A stretch of DNA of 46,667 nt from Oscillospiraceae bacterium (GTDB lineage: Bacteria; Bacillota; Clostridia; Oscillospirales; SIG627), in assembly GCA_034925865.1 (NCBI GenBank), contig JAYFRN010000037.1:1-46667 (forward strand). The letters are read 5' to 3'. The position numbers and the translations under genes were made by a program. Shown here one piece after another: positions 8,148-16,291 of the stretch; within the stretch, counting starts at the first letter, position 1; every line of letters starts with the position of its first letter. Under the pieces are notes generated by a model. The model was given only the letters and a program-made list of their open reading frames with translations. It had not been told where the DNA came from and made no database searches.

Positions 8148-9203
8148 TTATATAACAATATCCGCTCTTTCTTTTACGGAGCATTGTTTAAAATATTCTT
8201 CCTCAAGCGGAATCCAGCGGGATTTAAACATTTCAAACAGTTCATCGCTGTTTTTTGAGCGTATGCGGATGCGCTCAAGCTGTTCGTCTTTATCTACATC
8301 GCAAAACGCAGATAAATCCGCGTAATCGCTGAATGACGGATGAAAGCTGTACGACCCCTCGACTATGCGCCATTTTGATGCGCTTACATTACGAAGCTCT
8401 CCGGGCGTCATCCGGCCGCAGTCAAAGCTTCGATATGAAAAAGCTTCTTCACAAGAAAGCTTCGGAAGGACTTCTGAGGCGAATCTTTCGTAATGGACAT
8501 TACCGCCCGGCTGTAAAAACCTTTCCTCGGTGCGCAGTTCCGGCGGAAGAAAAAAATCGTCCATGTGAACAACCCCAGCGCCAAGTATATTGCGGAGCTG
8601 CTCGGCAATTGTCGTTTTTCCCGCGGCGGCTCGTCCGTCTATCACGATGACATTTGCTCCGGCTTTTTCCGGCAGCGCGGCAAGTTTGACGAGCAGCGGA
8701 ATTATACGCATAAAATATCCTGACACTATGCGGTATGCCGGATGCTCTTTCTGCCGGTATATATCGCTGTGATGGATGGCACATATACCGTTTTCCTCAT
8801 ACCGCTTTCTGAAGGTGAGCCATTTTTCCGGAGATATGGGTATCACGCCCCGCGTTACAAGCTCCTGCACCGTATCAAGAGAACGAATAAAGCTTGTTTC
8901 GGTGCTTTTCACAGTTGAAGAACTCATCATAAACATACGAAAAAGCCATTCACGCGGCATGCATTGCTCTTTCCATACCGGAAGGTTTATACGGCATACA
9001 TCCTGTGAAATTTGTTCATACAGCTCGCCGTCGCTTTCCGATACGGAATCGTACTCATTATCAAAATACTTTTGCGCCGCGTCTGCATCAGTCAGCAGAT
9101 GCTCGGCTCCGAAGGCGGCTTGGTAACAGAGCTTTACGATATCCTGCGGCTGCATCGAGGGGTGTTTAATCAGCTGATTTGTCAGATATTCACCGAAATC
9201 CAT
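8148..9203 (-). CDS. Uridine-kinase-like P-loop protein with uncharacterised N-terminal domain
   Basis: 351 residues from the ATG at 9203, preceded by AGGAG at the right distance; a longer frame to 9281 would overlap the S-component gene and has no ribosome site. Residues about 183-350 form a P-loop kinase of the uridine kinase/phosphoribulokinase type: Walker A GRAAAGKTT (190-198), VVHMDDFFLP (211-220) and the YERF segment typical of the family. Residues 1-175 (with KLCYQAAFGAEHLL and HPAYRIVSGYF) form a second domain that I do not recognise. It is the last gene of the ECF transporter operon, 31 nt after the S component. Inference: it phosphorylates, and so traps, the nutrient brought in by that transporter, perhaps a nucleoside or vitamin. 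True uridine kinase activity is not established. Confidence 0.8.
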   Translation of the reverse strand: MDFGEYLTNQLIKHPSMQPQDIVKLCYQAAFGAEHLLTDADAAQKYFDNEYDSVSESDGELYEQISQDVCRINLPVWKEQCMPREWLFRMFMMSSSTVKSTETSFIRSLDTVQELVTRGVIPISPEKWLTFRKRYEENGICAIHHSDIYRQKEHPAYRIVSGYFMRIIPLLVKLAALPEKAGANVIVIDGRAAAGKTTIAEQLRNILGAGVVHMDDFFLPPELRTEERFLQPGGNVHYERFASEVLPKLSCEEAFSYRSFDCGRMTPGELRNVSASKWRIVEGSYSFHPSFSDYADLSAFCDVDKDEQLERIRIRSKNSDELFEMFKSRWIPLEEEYFKQCSVKERADIVI

Positions 9204-9234
9204 AATTGCTCCTGAATAAGTTTTTGTAAAAGCT

Positions 9235-9783
9235 TTATATCTGCTTTGGATAACGCGAGGGAATAAGTCTTGCTTTTTCAAGCGCGAAAATTATCGCGGG
9301 TATCAGCGCAAGCTGTATAATGATTCCGGGCCAGCAGGTAATGAAATAACTTGCGGTCCATGTTTCTATAGAATACTTTCCCGCGGTAAATATAAGCGCT
9401 TTTGCCGCTCCGGCGATTACGCGTCCGATAAGCATGGCGGTAATAAGGCTTATGTATATGTCAATATAATGCTTCTTTGTATGTATAAGCAGCATCATAG
9501 CTCCGGCGATAAGTCCGTATATCGCAAGCTCGATCAACATCGGCGGCAGATATGCCATCGGCGGCATACCGGCGATAAGGCTTGAGAGAAGAGGACCTGT
9601 TAAGCCGCAAAGCAGTCCGAACTGCCAGCCGCAGATCAGGCCGCAAAGCAGCACCGGTATATGCATAGGGCTGTAAATGATTCCCGCGTCCGGTATCGCG
9701 TGAAAGGCCATCGGCAGTACGACACATAAAGCGATGCATACCGCGGTTATAATAGAGAGTTTGATATAAGACATTTTGTTCAT
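9235..9783 (-). CDS. ECF transporter substrate-binding (S) component
   Basis: 182 residues with about five to six hydrophobic segments and almost no soluble part, as in S components that bind a vitamin or similar nutrient in the membrane. The stretch MHIPVLLCGLICGWQFGLLCG is of the kind seen in the ECF substrate-specific component superfamily. It has a textbook AGGAGG site and follows ecfT by 25 nt in the operon that also carries both ATPases, so the operon holds a complete transporter. The family (pantothenate, pyridoxine, niacin, nucleoside and so on) cannot be fixed by eye. The kinase gene that follows is the best clue to the substrate. Confidence 0.85.
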   Translation of the reverse strand: MNKMSYIKLSIITAVCIALCVVLPMAFHAIPDAGIIYSPMHIPVLLCGLICGWQFGLLCGLTGPLLSSLIAGMPPMAYLPPMLIELAIYGLIAGAMMLLIHTKKHYIDIYISLITAMLIGRVIAGAAKALIFTAGKYSIETWTASYFITCWPGIIIQLALIPAIIFALEKARLIPSRYPKQI

Positions 9784-9808
9784 ATTGAATTCCTCCTGAA
9801 ATAAATTA

Positions 9809-10609
9809 TTATAAAACTGAAATTTGAATCACAAATACCGAAGTGCATACCGCAAGCGCAGCATAATCTCTCATATGAAGCGGCTCGCGTTTTCGACGGG
9901 TGCGGTTGCGGGCGTTGCGATATCCGCGTGCCTCCATTGCCTGAGACAGCTCGTCCGCATGCCGAAACGCGGAAATAAAAATCGGAATGACGAGAGGAGT
10001 TATGCTTGCGGCCTTTTCCAAAAGGCGTTTGCTTTCGAAACGTGCTCCTCGCGCAGTTTGTGCCTTTCGTATCGTATCTGTTTCTTCAAGCAGCGTCGGA
10101 ATGAATTGTATGGCTATGCTGATTATCATCGCCACATCCTCCACAGGCACACGGATAAACTTGAGCGGTTTGATAAGGCTATTAAGCGCAAAGGTTATTT
10201 CCGCGGTATCTGTCGTGCAGGTAAATATATTGCTTATTATAATTATAAGCATAACGCGGAGCACCACGTTTGCTCCCTGTACCAGACCGCCGTGTGACAA
10301 AGAAAATATCCACCACGAACATATGCGATCTGCGGAATCAAAAAACAATGCGTTCATGAGAAAGATAACGAGAAAAAACAGCCACATTCTATGTACTGAG
10401 CCTAAGGTAACTGTAATTGGCAGATTCAATAATAACAGTATGACCGACAATATACAAATGATAAAAAGGTATCTCCATAGAGTTGATGAAGCAATGACCG
10501 CGGCAAGCAAAAAAAATGCTCCGACGAGCTTTATTCTGGCGTCAAGGCGGTATAGTAGGGAACAACCGGGGATATATTGACCTGCAGGCATATAGCTCAC
10601 GCTAATCAC
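9809..10609 (-). CDS. ecfT: ECF transporter transmembrane coupling protein EcfT
   Basis: 266 residues with four to five hydrophobic segments in the first half and a helical cytoplasmic part carrying the two Ala-Arg-Gly motifs that dock into the ATPases: TARGARF and EARGYRNARN, both in the second half as in the family. EcfT joins the two ATPases to interchangeable S components. The gene overlaps the end of ecfA2 by 8 nt, a sign of translational coupling. One S component is encoded in the same operon, but EcfT modules of Bacillota often serve other S components encoded elsewhere, so this may be a shared (group II) module. Confidence 0.93.
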   Translation of the reverse strand: MISVSYMPAGQYIPGCSLLYRLDARIKLVGAFFLLAAVIASSTLWRYLFIICILSVILLLLNLPITVTLGSVHRMWLFFLVIFLMNALFFDSADRICSWWIFSLSHGGLVQGANVVLRVMLIIIISNIFTCTTDTAEITFALNSLIKPLKFIRVPVEDVAMIISIAIQFIPTLLEETDTIRKAQTARGARFESKRLLEKAASITPLVIPIFISAFRHADELSQAMEARGYRNARNRTRRKREPLHMRDYAALAVCTSVFVIQISVL

Positions 10610-11462
10610 CGCCCTTGAGCTTTGATTTTAACGCTTCAAGCAGCTGGTTGTAACCGATGGTGTCCGCAGGAAGCTTAAACCCGCGCTGCATAAGCATGTC
10701 AGCGATCAGCCGGGGGGTGCTGACGCCAAGCTTTAGCTTCTTCATTGTGTCTGCATCCGAAAATACTGCTTTTGTTTCTCCGTCCGCGGCAATATGCCCG
10801 TTTTCCAGAATGACGAGTCTCCTGGAATACTCCCCATGCATATCCGCGTTGTGAGACACGATTATTACAGTTGTGCCTTCGCGGTTTAATTCCGATACAA
10901 GCTTCAAAAAAGCTTCTCGGCCGAGCGGATCAAGTCCGGCAACAGGCTCGTCGAATATAAGAATATCCGGCTTTACCGCAAGGACACCGGCAATCGCAAT
11001 ACGCCGTTTTTCACCTCCGGACAGCGCGAGAGGTGATTGAAGGCGAACTTTTTCAAATTCAAATCCCATTTTCTCTATTGCCCATTTGATACGGTCATTA
11101 ATTTCTGATTTTGCCAATCCGCTGTGTTTTAGTCCGAAAGCGACGTCTTTTTCAACGGTTGTTTCAAAAAGCTGGCATTCCGGATATTGAAACACAAGCC
11201 CCAGTTTGCGGCGAAGCTCGCTTCTGTTATAGCTTTTTAAGTTTATATCCTTTCCGTCAACAAGAATTTCGCCTTTATCCGGGACGAGAAGTCCGGCTAT
11301 GAGCTGTATCAGAGTGGTTTTTCCGCAGCCGGAACGCCCCATGATCCCGACAAATTCGCCGTCTTCTATTTTAAGGTCGATATCGGACAGAGCTTTTATA
11401 AGACCGGCGGCATCGGTTATGTAGGAAAAAGAGACATTTTTTATTTCAATTGCAATCGGCAT
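10602..11462 (-). CDS. ecfA2: ECF transporter ATPase EcfA2
   Basis: 286 residues. Walker A GRSGCGKTT (42-50), Q-loop region LVFQYPECQLFETTV, signature LSGGEKRR, Walker B ILIFDEPVAGLDP and H-loop VSHNADM. The residues after the Q-loop (YPECQLFE) and the C-terminal ~60-residue extension are typical of the A2 (CbiO-like) energy-coupling ATPase. It overlaps ecfA1 by 22 nt and ecfT by 8 nt, so the three are one translational unit. It forms a heterodimer with EcfA1 that powers uptake of the vitamin bound by the S component. Confidence 0.93.
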   Translation of the reverse strand: MPIAIEIKNVSFSYITDAAGLIKALSDIDLKIEDGEFVGIMGRSGCGKTTLIQLIAGLLVPDKGEILVDGKDINLKSYNRSELRRKLGLVFQYPECQLFETTVEKDVAFGLKHSGLAKSEINDRIKWAIEKMGFEFEKVRLQSPLALSGGEKRRIAIAGVLAVKPDILIFDEPVAGLDPLGREAFLKLVSELNREGTTVIIVSHNADMHGEYSRRLVILENGHIAADGETKAVFSDADTMKKLKLGVSTPRLIADMLMQRGFKLPADTIGYNQLLEALKSKLKGGD

Positions 11463-12292
11463 ATTTCCTCCGTCAGCTCCTCATTTGTCAGCGGACAGCG
11501 TCCGAGATCAATTCCCGCTGCCTTCAGATCATAATACAGCCGCACAGCAACCGGAGGAATAAGTCCGGCATTATTCATAAGCCCGGCATCTGATAGTATT
11601 TCGCGCGGAGAACCGTGAGAAAGAATTCTTCCGCCGTCCATGAGCCAGACGGTATCGGCTATTACAGCTTCCTCGACATAATGCGTTATCATAACTACGG
11701 TTTTGCGTTCAATTTTATGAAGCCGGCGAATCATATCAAGCACTTCGTCTCTGCCCTCCGGATCGAGCATGGCCGTTGCTTCGTCAAATATTATTATATC
11801 AGGATCGAGGACAAGCACCCCCGCTAGAGCAATTCGCTGCTTCTGACCGCCCGATAATGAATGCGTAGAGCGTTCATTGAAGCTCTCCATTCCTACAAGA
11901 CGAAGCGCGGCCTCAACCTTCTGTGGGATGATCTCCCTGGGAGTTTCGTAATTTTCGAGTCCAAACGCAATATCGTCATTGATAACCGAGGAGACAAACT
12001 GGTTGTCCGGGTTCTGAAAAACCATACCGCATTTGCGTCGCAGCTGCCATATCCCGTTTTCATCGCTCGCATCGATCCCGGATATGGTCAGCTTTCCGTT
12101 TTGAAGCCGGAGCAGAGAGTTGAAGTGCTTCACAAGCGTTGATTTTCCGCTTCCGTTTTGACCGAGTATCGCGACAAGCTCTCCCTTTTTGATTTCAATA
12201 TTCACATTTTCGAGCGCGGGTTTTACACTTGAGTCATATTCGTAGGAATAGCTTATGTCGCTTCCGACAATCAATTGTGCGATTGATGCCAT
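11441..12292 (-). CDS. ecfA1: ECF transporter ATPase EcfA1
   Basis: 283 residues. Walker A GQNGSGKST (44-52), MVFQNPDNQFVSSVI after the Q-loop (typical of the A1 subunit), signature LSGGQKQR, Walker B IIIFDEATAMLDPEGR and H-loop ITHYVEE. First gene of the operon. The ATG at 12292 directly abuts a GGGAG, which is too close to serve it well. A TTG six codons downstream (12274) would be better spaced from the same GGGAG, so the true start may be there. A structured leader and intrinsic terminator lie just upstream, so expression of the whole operon is probably controlled by transcription attenuation. Confidence 0.92.
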   Translation of the reverse strand: MASIAQLIVGSDISYSYEYDSSVKPALENVNIEIKKGELVAILGQNGSGKSTLVKHFNSLLRLQNGKLTISGIDASDENGIWQLRRKCGMVFQNPDNQFVSSVINDDIAFGLENYETPREIIPQKVEAALRLVGMESFNERSTHSLSGGQKQRIALAGVLVLDPDIIIFDEATAMLDPEGRDEVLDMIRRLHKIERKTVVMITHYVEEAVIADTVWLMDGGRILSHGSPREILSDAGLMNNAGLIPPVAVRLYYDLKAAGIDLGRCPLTNEELTEEICRLQLK

Positions 12293-12303
12293 CTCCCTTC
12301 GGG

Positions 12304-12361
12304 CAAAAATAAAAGCCGTGAAAGCAAGGTCTCTCTATCAAGAGACACGCGCCTTCATGGC
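12304..12361 (-). terminator. Intrinsic terminator in the ECF operon leader (attenuator)
   Basis: In RNA sense, GCCATGAAGGC pairs with GCTTTCACGGC (10 of 11 pairs) and GTCTCT with AGAGAC inside it, followed by TTTTATTTTT. It ends 12 nt before the ecfA1 ATG, inside the transcript made from the promoter at 12484-12513. A terminator at this place before the first gene of an operon is the usual output module of a riboswitch or another leader attenuator. Confidence 0.75.
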
Positions 12362-12430
12362 AGCTGATCAGATATAAATAAAACAAATAAAATCAAAATA
12401 AAAATTGCCGTGCAGCTTCAATAATTATTT

Positions 12431-12481
12431 GCTTGCTAAACGAGCTCCCTTCTGGGAGCATAATTCCTTCGTGGAACAAGC
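12431..12481 (-). ncRNA. Candidate structured leader RNA (possible riboswitch aptamer) of the ECF operon
   Basis: The transcript should begin within a few bases of this structure. In RNA sense: P1 GCUUG (12481-12477) with CAAGC (12435-12431); P2 UUCC (12476-12473) with GGAA (12467-12464), loop ACGAA; P3 GCUCCC (12459-12454) with GGGAGC (12449-12444), loop AGAA. The P2 loop ACGA can pair with UCGU (12443-12440) between P3 and P1, which would make a pseudoknot. It is followed about 70 nt later by an intrinsic terminator. It does not match the TPP, FMN, THF, preQ1, cobalamin or T-box consensus as I know them. Function and ligand are inference. Confidence 0.5.
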
Positions 12482-12483
12482 AT

Positions 12484-12513
12484 ATTATAACATAAATCGG
12501 CGGAAAAAATCAA
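12484..12513 (-). promoter_or_regulatory. Promoter of the ECF-kinase operon
   Basis: On the minus strand, TTGATT (12513-12508) and TATAAT (12489-12484) are 18 bp apart. The start of transcription would fall at about 12478, at the 5' edge of the structured leader, giving a leader of about 185 nt. Confidence 0.7.
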
Positions 12514-12633
12514 CAATAATTATAACAGTAAATTAAAAAATATAAGAATTGATCTCGGATAATAATAATTTTGATTTATTTCGCTTTTAATAACTTTGAT
12601 ATATTTTGCTCAGAATATAAGCTTTTTAAAAAC

Positions 12634-12667
12634 CCGGAGGGACTTTTTAACAAAAAAAGCCCTCCGG
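12634..12667 (-). terminator. Terminator of the tig-clpP-clpX operon
   Basis: CCGGAGGG pairs with CCCTCCGG around an A/T-rich loop, 20 nt after the clpX stop codon. The stem continues into an A run opposite a T run, so it is symmetric. Confidence 0.75.
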
Positions 12668-12687
12668 ACAAGCTTAACACATAAAAT

Positions 12688-13980
12688 TCAATCGTTATTG
12701 CCGAAGCCGACGGCTTTCTGAGGTTCGGGAGAAGGCTTTTGGCGAAGGCCGAAAATATATTGCGGATCGCTTTCGCGTTTTACCGCATCCTGAGTTATAA
12801 TGACCTTCACGACGTCCGATCTGTCCGGAATTTCATACATGACAGGCTGCATAAACTCTTCCAATATGGATCTCAGTCCACGCGCTCCGGTTTTGCGGTC
12901 TTTTGCTATGCGGGCTATCTGCACAAGCGAGTCGGGGGTAAATTCCAATTCGACTCCGTCAAGCTCAAGCAGCTTTTTATATTGCCTTACGAGGCAATTG
13001 CGCGGCTCCGCCAGAATTCTGACGAGACTCGCTTCATCAAGCGGATCAAGCGAAACGAGAACCGGAAGACGACCGACAAGCTCGGGGATAAGTCCGTATT
13101 TAACCAGATCATGTGATGTAACCTCCCGGAGGATTCCTTTTTCGTCCTTCTGAGCTTTGCTGAGAACGCTTGCGCCGTATCCGATTCCCTGCTTTCCATG
13201 CCGGTTTTCGATGATTTCTTCGATTCCGTCGAAAGCTCCGCCGCAGATAAATAGAATATTGGTTGTATTGATTTGTATGAATTCTTGATTGGGATGCTTG
13301 CGTCCGCCCTGAGGGGGAACGTTGGCCACGGTGCCCTCGAGAATTTTCAAAAGCGCCTGTTGAACGCCCTCTCCGGAGACATCGCGGGTAATTGACCGGT
13401 TTTCAGATTTACGGGAAATTTTATCTATTTCGTCGATATAAATTATTCCCATTTCTGCTCTGTCGATATCGTAATCAGCCGCCTGTATCAGGCGAAGGAG
13501 AATGTTTTCGACGTCTTCGCCGACATATCCTGCTTCGGTGAGCGTGGTGGCATCCGAAATCGCAAACGGAACGCGGAGAGTCTTTGCAAGCGTCTGGGCG
13601 AGATATGTCTTTCCGACGCCTGTGGGACCGAGCAAAAGAACATTGCTCTTTGAGATTTCGACATCGTCGTTATTCTTTTGAAGGATTCGTTTGTAATGAT
13701 TGTAAACGGCTACCGAAAGCGCTGTTTTGGCGTTATCCTGGCCGATTACATATTCGTCAAGCGATTCTTTTATTGCCCTGGGTCTTGGCAGAGTTTCCAG
13801 AGACAGCTTTCCGGAAATGCGTGATTTACCGTTCATATCTTCAAGGATCATTTGGCAGATACCTATACAGTTATTACAGATATATACATCGTCCGGTCCG
13901 GGAATAAGCGTTTTCACCTGTTTCCCGTCTTTGCCGCAAAATGAACAGACGGGGCGCTTTTTGTTATTTTGGGTTGCCAT
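12688..13980 (-). CDS. clpX: ATP-dependent Clp protease ATP-binding subunit ClpX
   Basis: 430 residues, usual length. An N-terminal zinc-binding domain (CSFCGK ... CNNCIGIC, residues about 13-43) binds substrates and adaptors. The AAA+ domain shows Walker A GPTGVGKT, Walker [11 protein letters not shown] and the sensor/arginine region [12 protein letters not shown]. ClpX unfolds tagged proteins and feeds them to ClpP. The loop that docks on ClpP reads IGYG rather than the common IGFG. AGGAG lies six nt before the ATG. The gene follows clpP by 23 nt in the conserved tig-clpP-clpX order. Confidence 0.98.
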   Translation of the reverse strand: MATQNNKKRPVCSFCGKDGKQVKTLIPGPDDVYICNNCIGICQMILEDMNGKSRISGKLSLETLPRPRAIKESLDEYVIGQDNAKTALSVAVYNHYKRILQKNNDDVEISKSNVLLLGPTGVGKTYLAQTLAKTLRVPFAISDATTLTEAGYVGEDVENILLRLIQAADYDIDRAEMGIIYIDEIDKISRKSENRSITRDVSGEGVQQALLKILEGTVANVPPQGGRKHPNQEFIQINTTNILFICGGAFDGIEEIIENRHGKQGIGYGASVLSKAQKDEKGILREVTSHDLVKYGLIPELVGRLPVLVSLDPLDEASLVRILAEPRNCLVRQYKKLLELDGVELEFTPDSLVQIARIAKDRKTGARGLRSILEEFMQPVMYEIPDRSDVVKVIITQDAVKRESDPQYIFGLRQKPSPEPQKAVGFGNND

Positions 13981-14003
13981 TTAAACTCCTATATGCGCTG
14001 TCT

Positions 14004-14588
14004 TTAAGCGCGTTTTTCGATGACTTTGTCTATGATACCGTATTCCATCGCCTGAGAGGCAGTCATGAAGTTGTCGCGGTCGGTGTCGCGTATTATCTGT
14101 TCGAGCGGCTTTCCTGTTATATCGGACAGAATTCTGTTCATTTTTTCTCTTATGGCGATGATATGTTCTGCGTGAATTTTAATATCGCTGGCCTGCCCCT
14201 GCATACCCCCGAGAGGCTGATGAATCAATATCTCCGAGTTCGGAAGAGCAAAGCGCTTTCCTTTTGCGCCGGCGGCGAGCAGAAAGGACCCCATACTCGC
14301 GGCCATGCCGATACAAATGGTGGATACGTCGCATTTTATATAATTCATCGTATCAAAAATGGCCATGCCGGCGGATATGGAGCCGCCGGGGCTGTTGATG
14401 TAAAGGTTTATGTCTTTATCGGGATCCTGGCCTTCGAGGTAAAGCAGCTGAGCAACGATGAGAGTTGCAGTGTAGTCATTGACCTCGTCCGCAAGAAATA
14501 CTATCCTATCGTTCAGTAAACGCGAATATATGTCATATGCGCGTTCGCTTTTTCCTGTTTGTTCAATTACTGTTGGAATCAGCGGCAT
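14004..14588 (-). CDS. clpP: ATP-dependent Clp protease proteolytic subunit ClpP
   Basis: 194 residues, the usual length for this serine protease, which forms a double heptameric barrel. The catalytic serine is in MAASMGS (about residue 97), the histidine in HQPLGG (about 122), and the aspartate in DTDRDNFM (about 171). The substrate-binding [14 protein letters not shown] is intact. The ATG is preceded by AAAGGAG. It lies between tig and clpX with short spacers, so the three are transcribed together from the promoter at 16059-16087. Confidence 0.98.
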   Translation of the reverse strand: MPLIPTVIEQTGKSERAYDIYSRLLNDRIVFLADEVNDYTATLIVAQLLYLEGQDPDKDINLYINSPGGSISAGMAIFDTMNYIKCDVSTICIGMAASMGSFLLAAGAKGKRFALPNSEILIHQPLGGMQGQASDIKIHAEHIIAIREKMNRILSDITGKPLEQIIRDTDRDNFMTASQAMEYGIIDKVIEKRA

Positions 14589-14624
14589 AATATATCTCCT
14601 TTAAACATATATTTTAATTCAGGA

Positions 14625-15983
14625 TTATTCGTGGTCGTGATCCTCGCCGTGGTGGCATCCGCAGTTTTCGTCATCGCATTCGTGAGAATGCGGCTCAAAG
14701 GGCTTTTCGTTAATTTTTGCGGAGTCCTTGACGAGCTTGAGAGCTTTTGATATTTTAAGATCGTTAGCTACTAGCTCTCTATCAAAGTATTCTCTCGCCT
14801 TTTCGTCCTCAATTTTATATTCGGAAGCGAGACGTGCGTATTCTTCGTCAGTCTCCCCGTCGCCGATAGCAATGTCTTCGAGCTTTGCGATTTTTTCAAG
14901 GGCAAGACGGACTTTTACTGAACGCTCTGCCTGAGGACGAAATTCTTCCTTGAGCTTTTCGGCGGTCATTCCGGTATAATTGAGATACATGTCAAGGCTG
15001 ATGCCCTGAGACTGCATTCTGTATGTGTAATCGTTGTAGAGGTGTTCAACCTCGTCGTCGATCATGCAAGCCGGAATATCCGCGGTCATGCCGCTGACAA
15101 GCTTGGAAAGAAGCGCGTTTTCAAACGCGTTGTCGCTCTGAGAATCATATCTCTTCTGTATATTAGCCTTAATATCGGCTTTGTATGCGTCGAGTGTATC
15201 AAAATCTGATGCTTCCTTGGCAAATTCATCGTCAAGTTCAGGAAGCTCAGTATATTCTATGCCGTTGAGGGTCACTTTGAAACAAGCGGCTTTGCCTTTA
15301 AGCTCCTCCGCATGATATTCCTCCGGGAACGTCACATTTACGTCAAAGCTGTCGCCAATGGAATGACCGATAATCTGATCCTCAAATCCCGGTATAAAGC
15401 TGTTAGAGCCGAGCTTAAGATGATGTCCGTCGGCTTTTCCGCCGTCAAACGGAACACCGTCTACACTGCCTTCATAATCAATTACAGCGGTGTCGCCGGA
15501 CTGTGCGGCGCGGTCGCTTACTTCAATTGTGCGGCCGTTGCGTTGTCTTGCGTTTTCAAGTTCAAGGGCAATATCCTCGTCTGACACGGCACGGATGATC
15601 TTTTCGGTTTCGATGTTTTTATATTCGCCAAGAATAACTTCGGGCTTTACGAAATAATTGGCTATTACTTCAACGCCTTCGTCTCCGATCTCGCCAAGTT
15701 CTATGTCGGGGCGAGAAACCGCTTCAATACCGGATTCCTTGAGAGCATCGGTGAGAACGCCAGGAAGCAGCTTGTCAAGGGCTTCCTCATAAAAGAATCC
15801 CTTACCATACATTTTTTCAATTATACTTTTCGGAGCTTTGCCTTTACGGAAGCCGGGCACATTTATTTTGCCGACGTTCTTTTTATATGCCGCCGATACC
15901 GCCGCGTCAAAATCCGCTTTCGGTATGCTGAGCCTGAGTTCGGTCTTATTATCTTTACCGGGCGTAACCTTCAATAATGCCAT
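14625..15983 (-). CDS. tig: Trigger factor, ribosome-associated chaperone, with Cys/His-rich tail
   Basis: 452 residues from the ATG at 15983 (GGAAGG 12 nt upstream). A longer frame to 16040 is rejected because the promoter at 16059-16087 would start transcription only about 12 nt before it and leave no ribosome site. The N-terminal ribosome-binding domain has GFRKGKAPKSIIEKMYG (about residues 41-57), residues ~150-240 are the FKBP-like peptidyl-prolyl isomerase domain, and the rest is the helical chaperone arm. The last 21 residues hold six His and three Cys (HSHECDDENCGCHHGEDHDHE region), a tail of the kind that binds Ni or Zn in proteins such as SlyD. Binding here is inference. Confidence 0.97.
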   Translation of the reverse strand: MALLKVTPGKDNKTELRLSIPKADFDAAVSAAYKKNVGKINVPGFRKGKAPKSIIEKMYGKGFFYEEALDKLLPGVLTDALKESGIEAVSRPDIELGEIGDEGVEVIANYFVKPEVILGEYKNIETEKIIRAVSDEDIALELENARQRNGRTIEVSDRAAQSGDTAVIDYEGSVDGVPFDGGKADGHHLKLGSNSFIPGFEDQIIGHSIGDSFDVNVTFPEEYHAEELKGKAACFKVTLNGIEYTELPELDDEFAKEASDFDTLDAYKADIKANIQKRYDSQSDNAFENALLSKLVSGMTADIPACMIDDEVEHLYNDYTYRMQSQGISLDMYLNYTGMTAEKLKEEFRPQAERSVKVRLALEKIAKLEDIAIGDGETDEEYARLASEYKIEDEKAREYFDRELVANDLKISKALKLVKDSAKINEKPFEPHSHECDDENCGCHHGEDHDHE

Positions 15984-16058
15984 TGTGTTAAAATACCTTC
16001 CTGCCGCCGCAAAAGGAAAGATCCGGCGGCATCCTTTCATATATTGTCATACCATTCA

Positions 16059-16087
16059 ATTCTAATCGAAACAGGATAAAATGTCAA
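16059..16087 (-). promoter_or_regulatory. Promoter of the tig-clpP-clpX operon
   Basis: On the minus strand, TTGACA (16087-16082) and TAGAAT (16064-16059) are 17 bp apart, near consensus. Its position fixes the tig start at 15983. No CIRCE or CtsR-type direct repeat was noticed next to it. Confidence 0.75.
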
Positions 16088-16272
16088 TATCAAAAAGTGA
16101 GTTATATTATATTTTAAATGAGACTTTTTATGAATATTTGATAAATATTCCCGTTTTGCCGCTTATTATTTGAATATCTACGCGTTAATAATATTCTGCG
16201 CGGTATTGGTAAAAGCAATTAATGTATTGTTTAATTTGTATAAAATCGATTATATGCTGTCATATTATATAC
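16088..16272. other. Intergenic stretch with no recognised feature
   Basis: AT-rich spacer between the divergent tig promoter and the small gene at 16292. I see no convincing promoter pair or terminator in it. Confidence 0.4.
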
Positions 16273-16291
16273 GGAAGGAATATAATACAAT

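Noticed and set aside
8047-8650. Plus-strand frames opposite the kinase gene
   Set aside because: Antisense shadows of the kinase frame; the kinase has clear motifs and a ribosome site.
12431-12481. Guanidine-II (mini-ykkC) or T-box as identity of the ECF leader
   Set aside because: Only one loop holds ACGA and the second is AGAA, whereas guanidine-II needs two ACGR loops; the T-box sequence GGTGGAACCGCG is absent.
15984-16040. Trigger factor start at 16040
   Set aside because: It would be about 12 nt from the predicted transcription start with no room for a ribosome site.
16135-16215. AT-rich inverted words around TTATTATTTGAATATC as a repeat element
   Set aside because: No extended pairing and no match to the element family.
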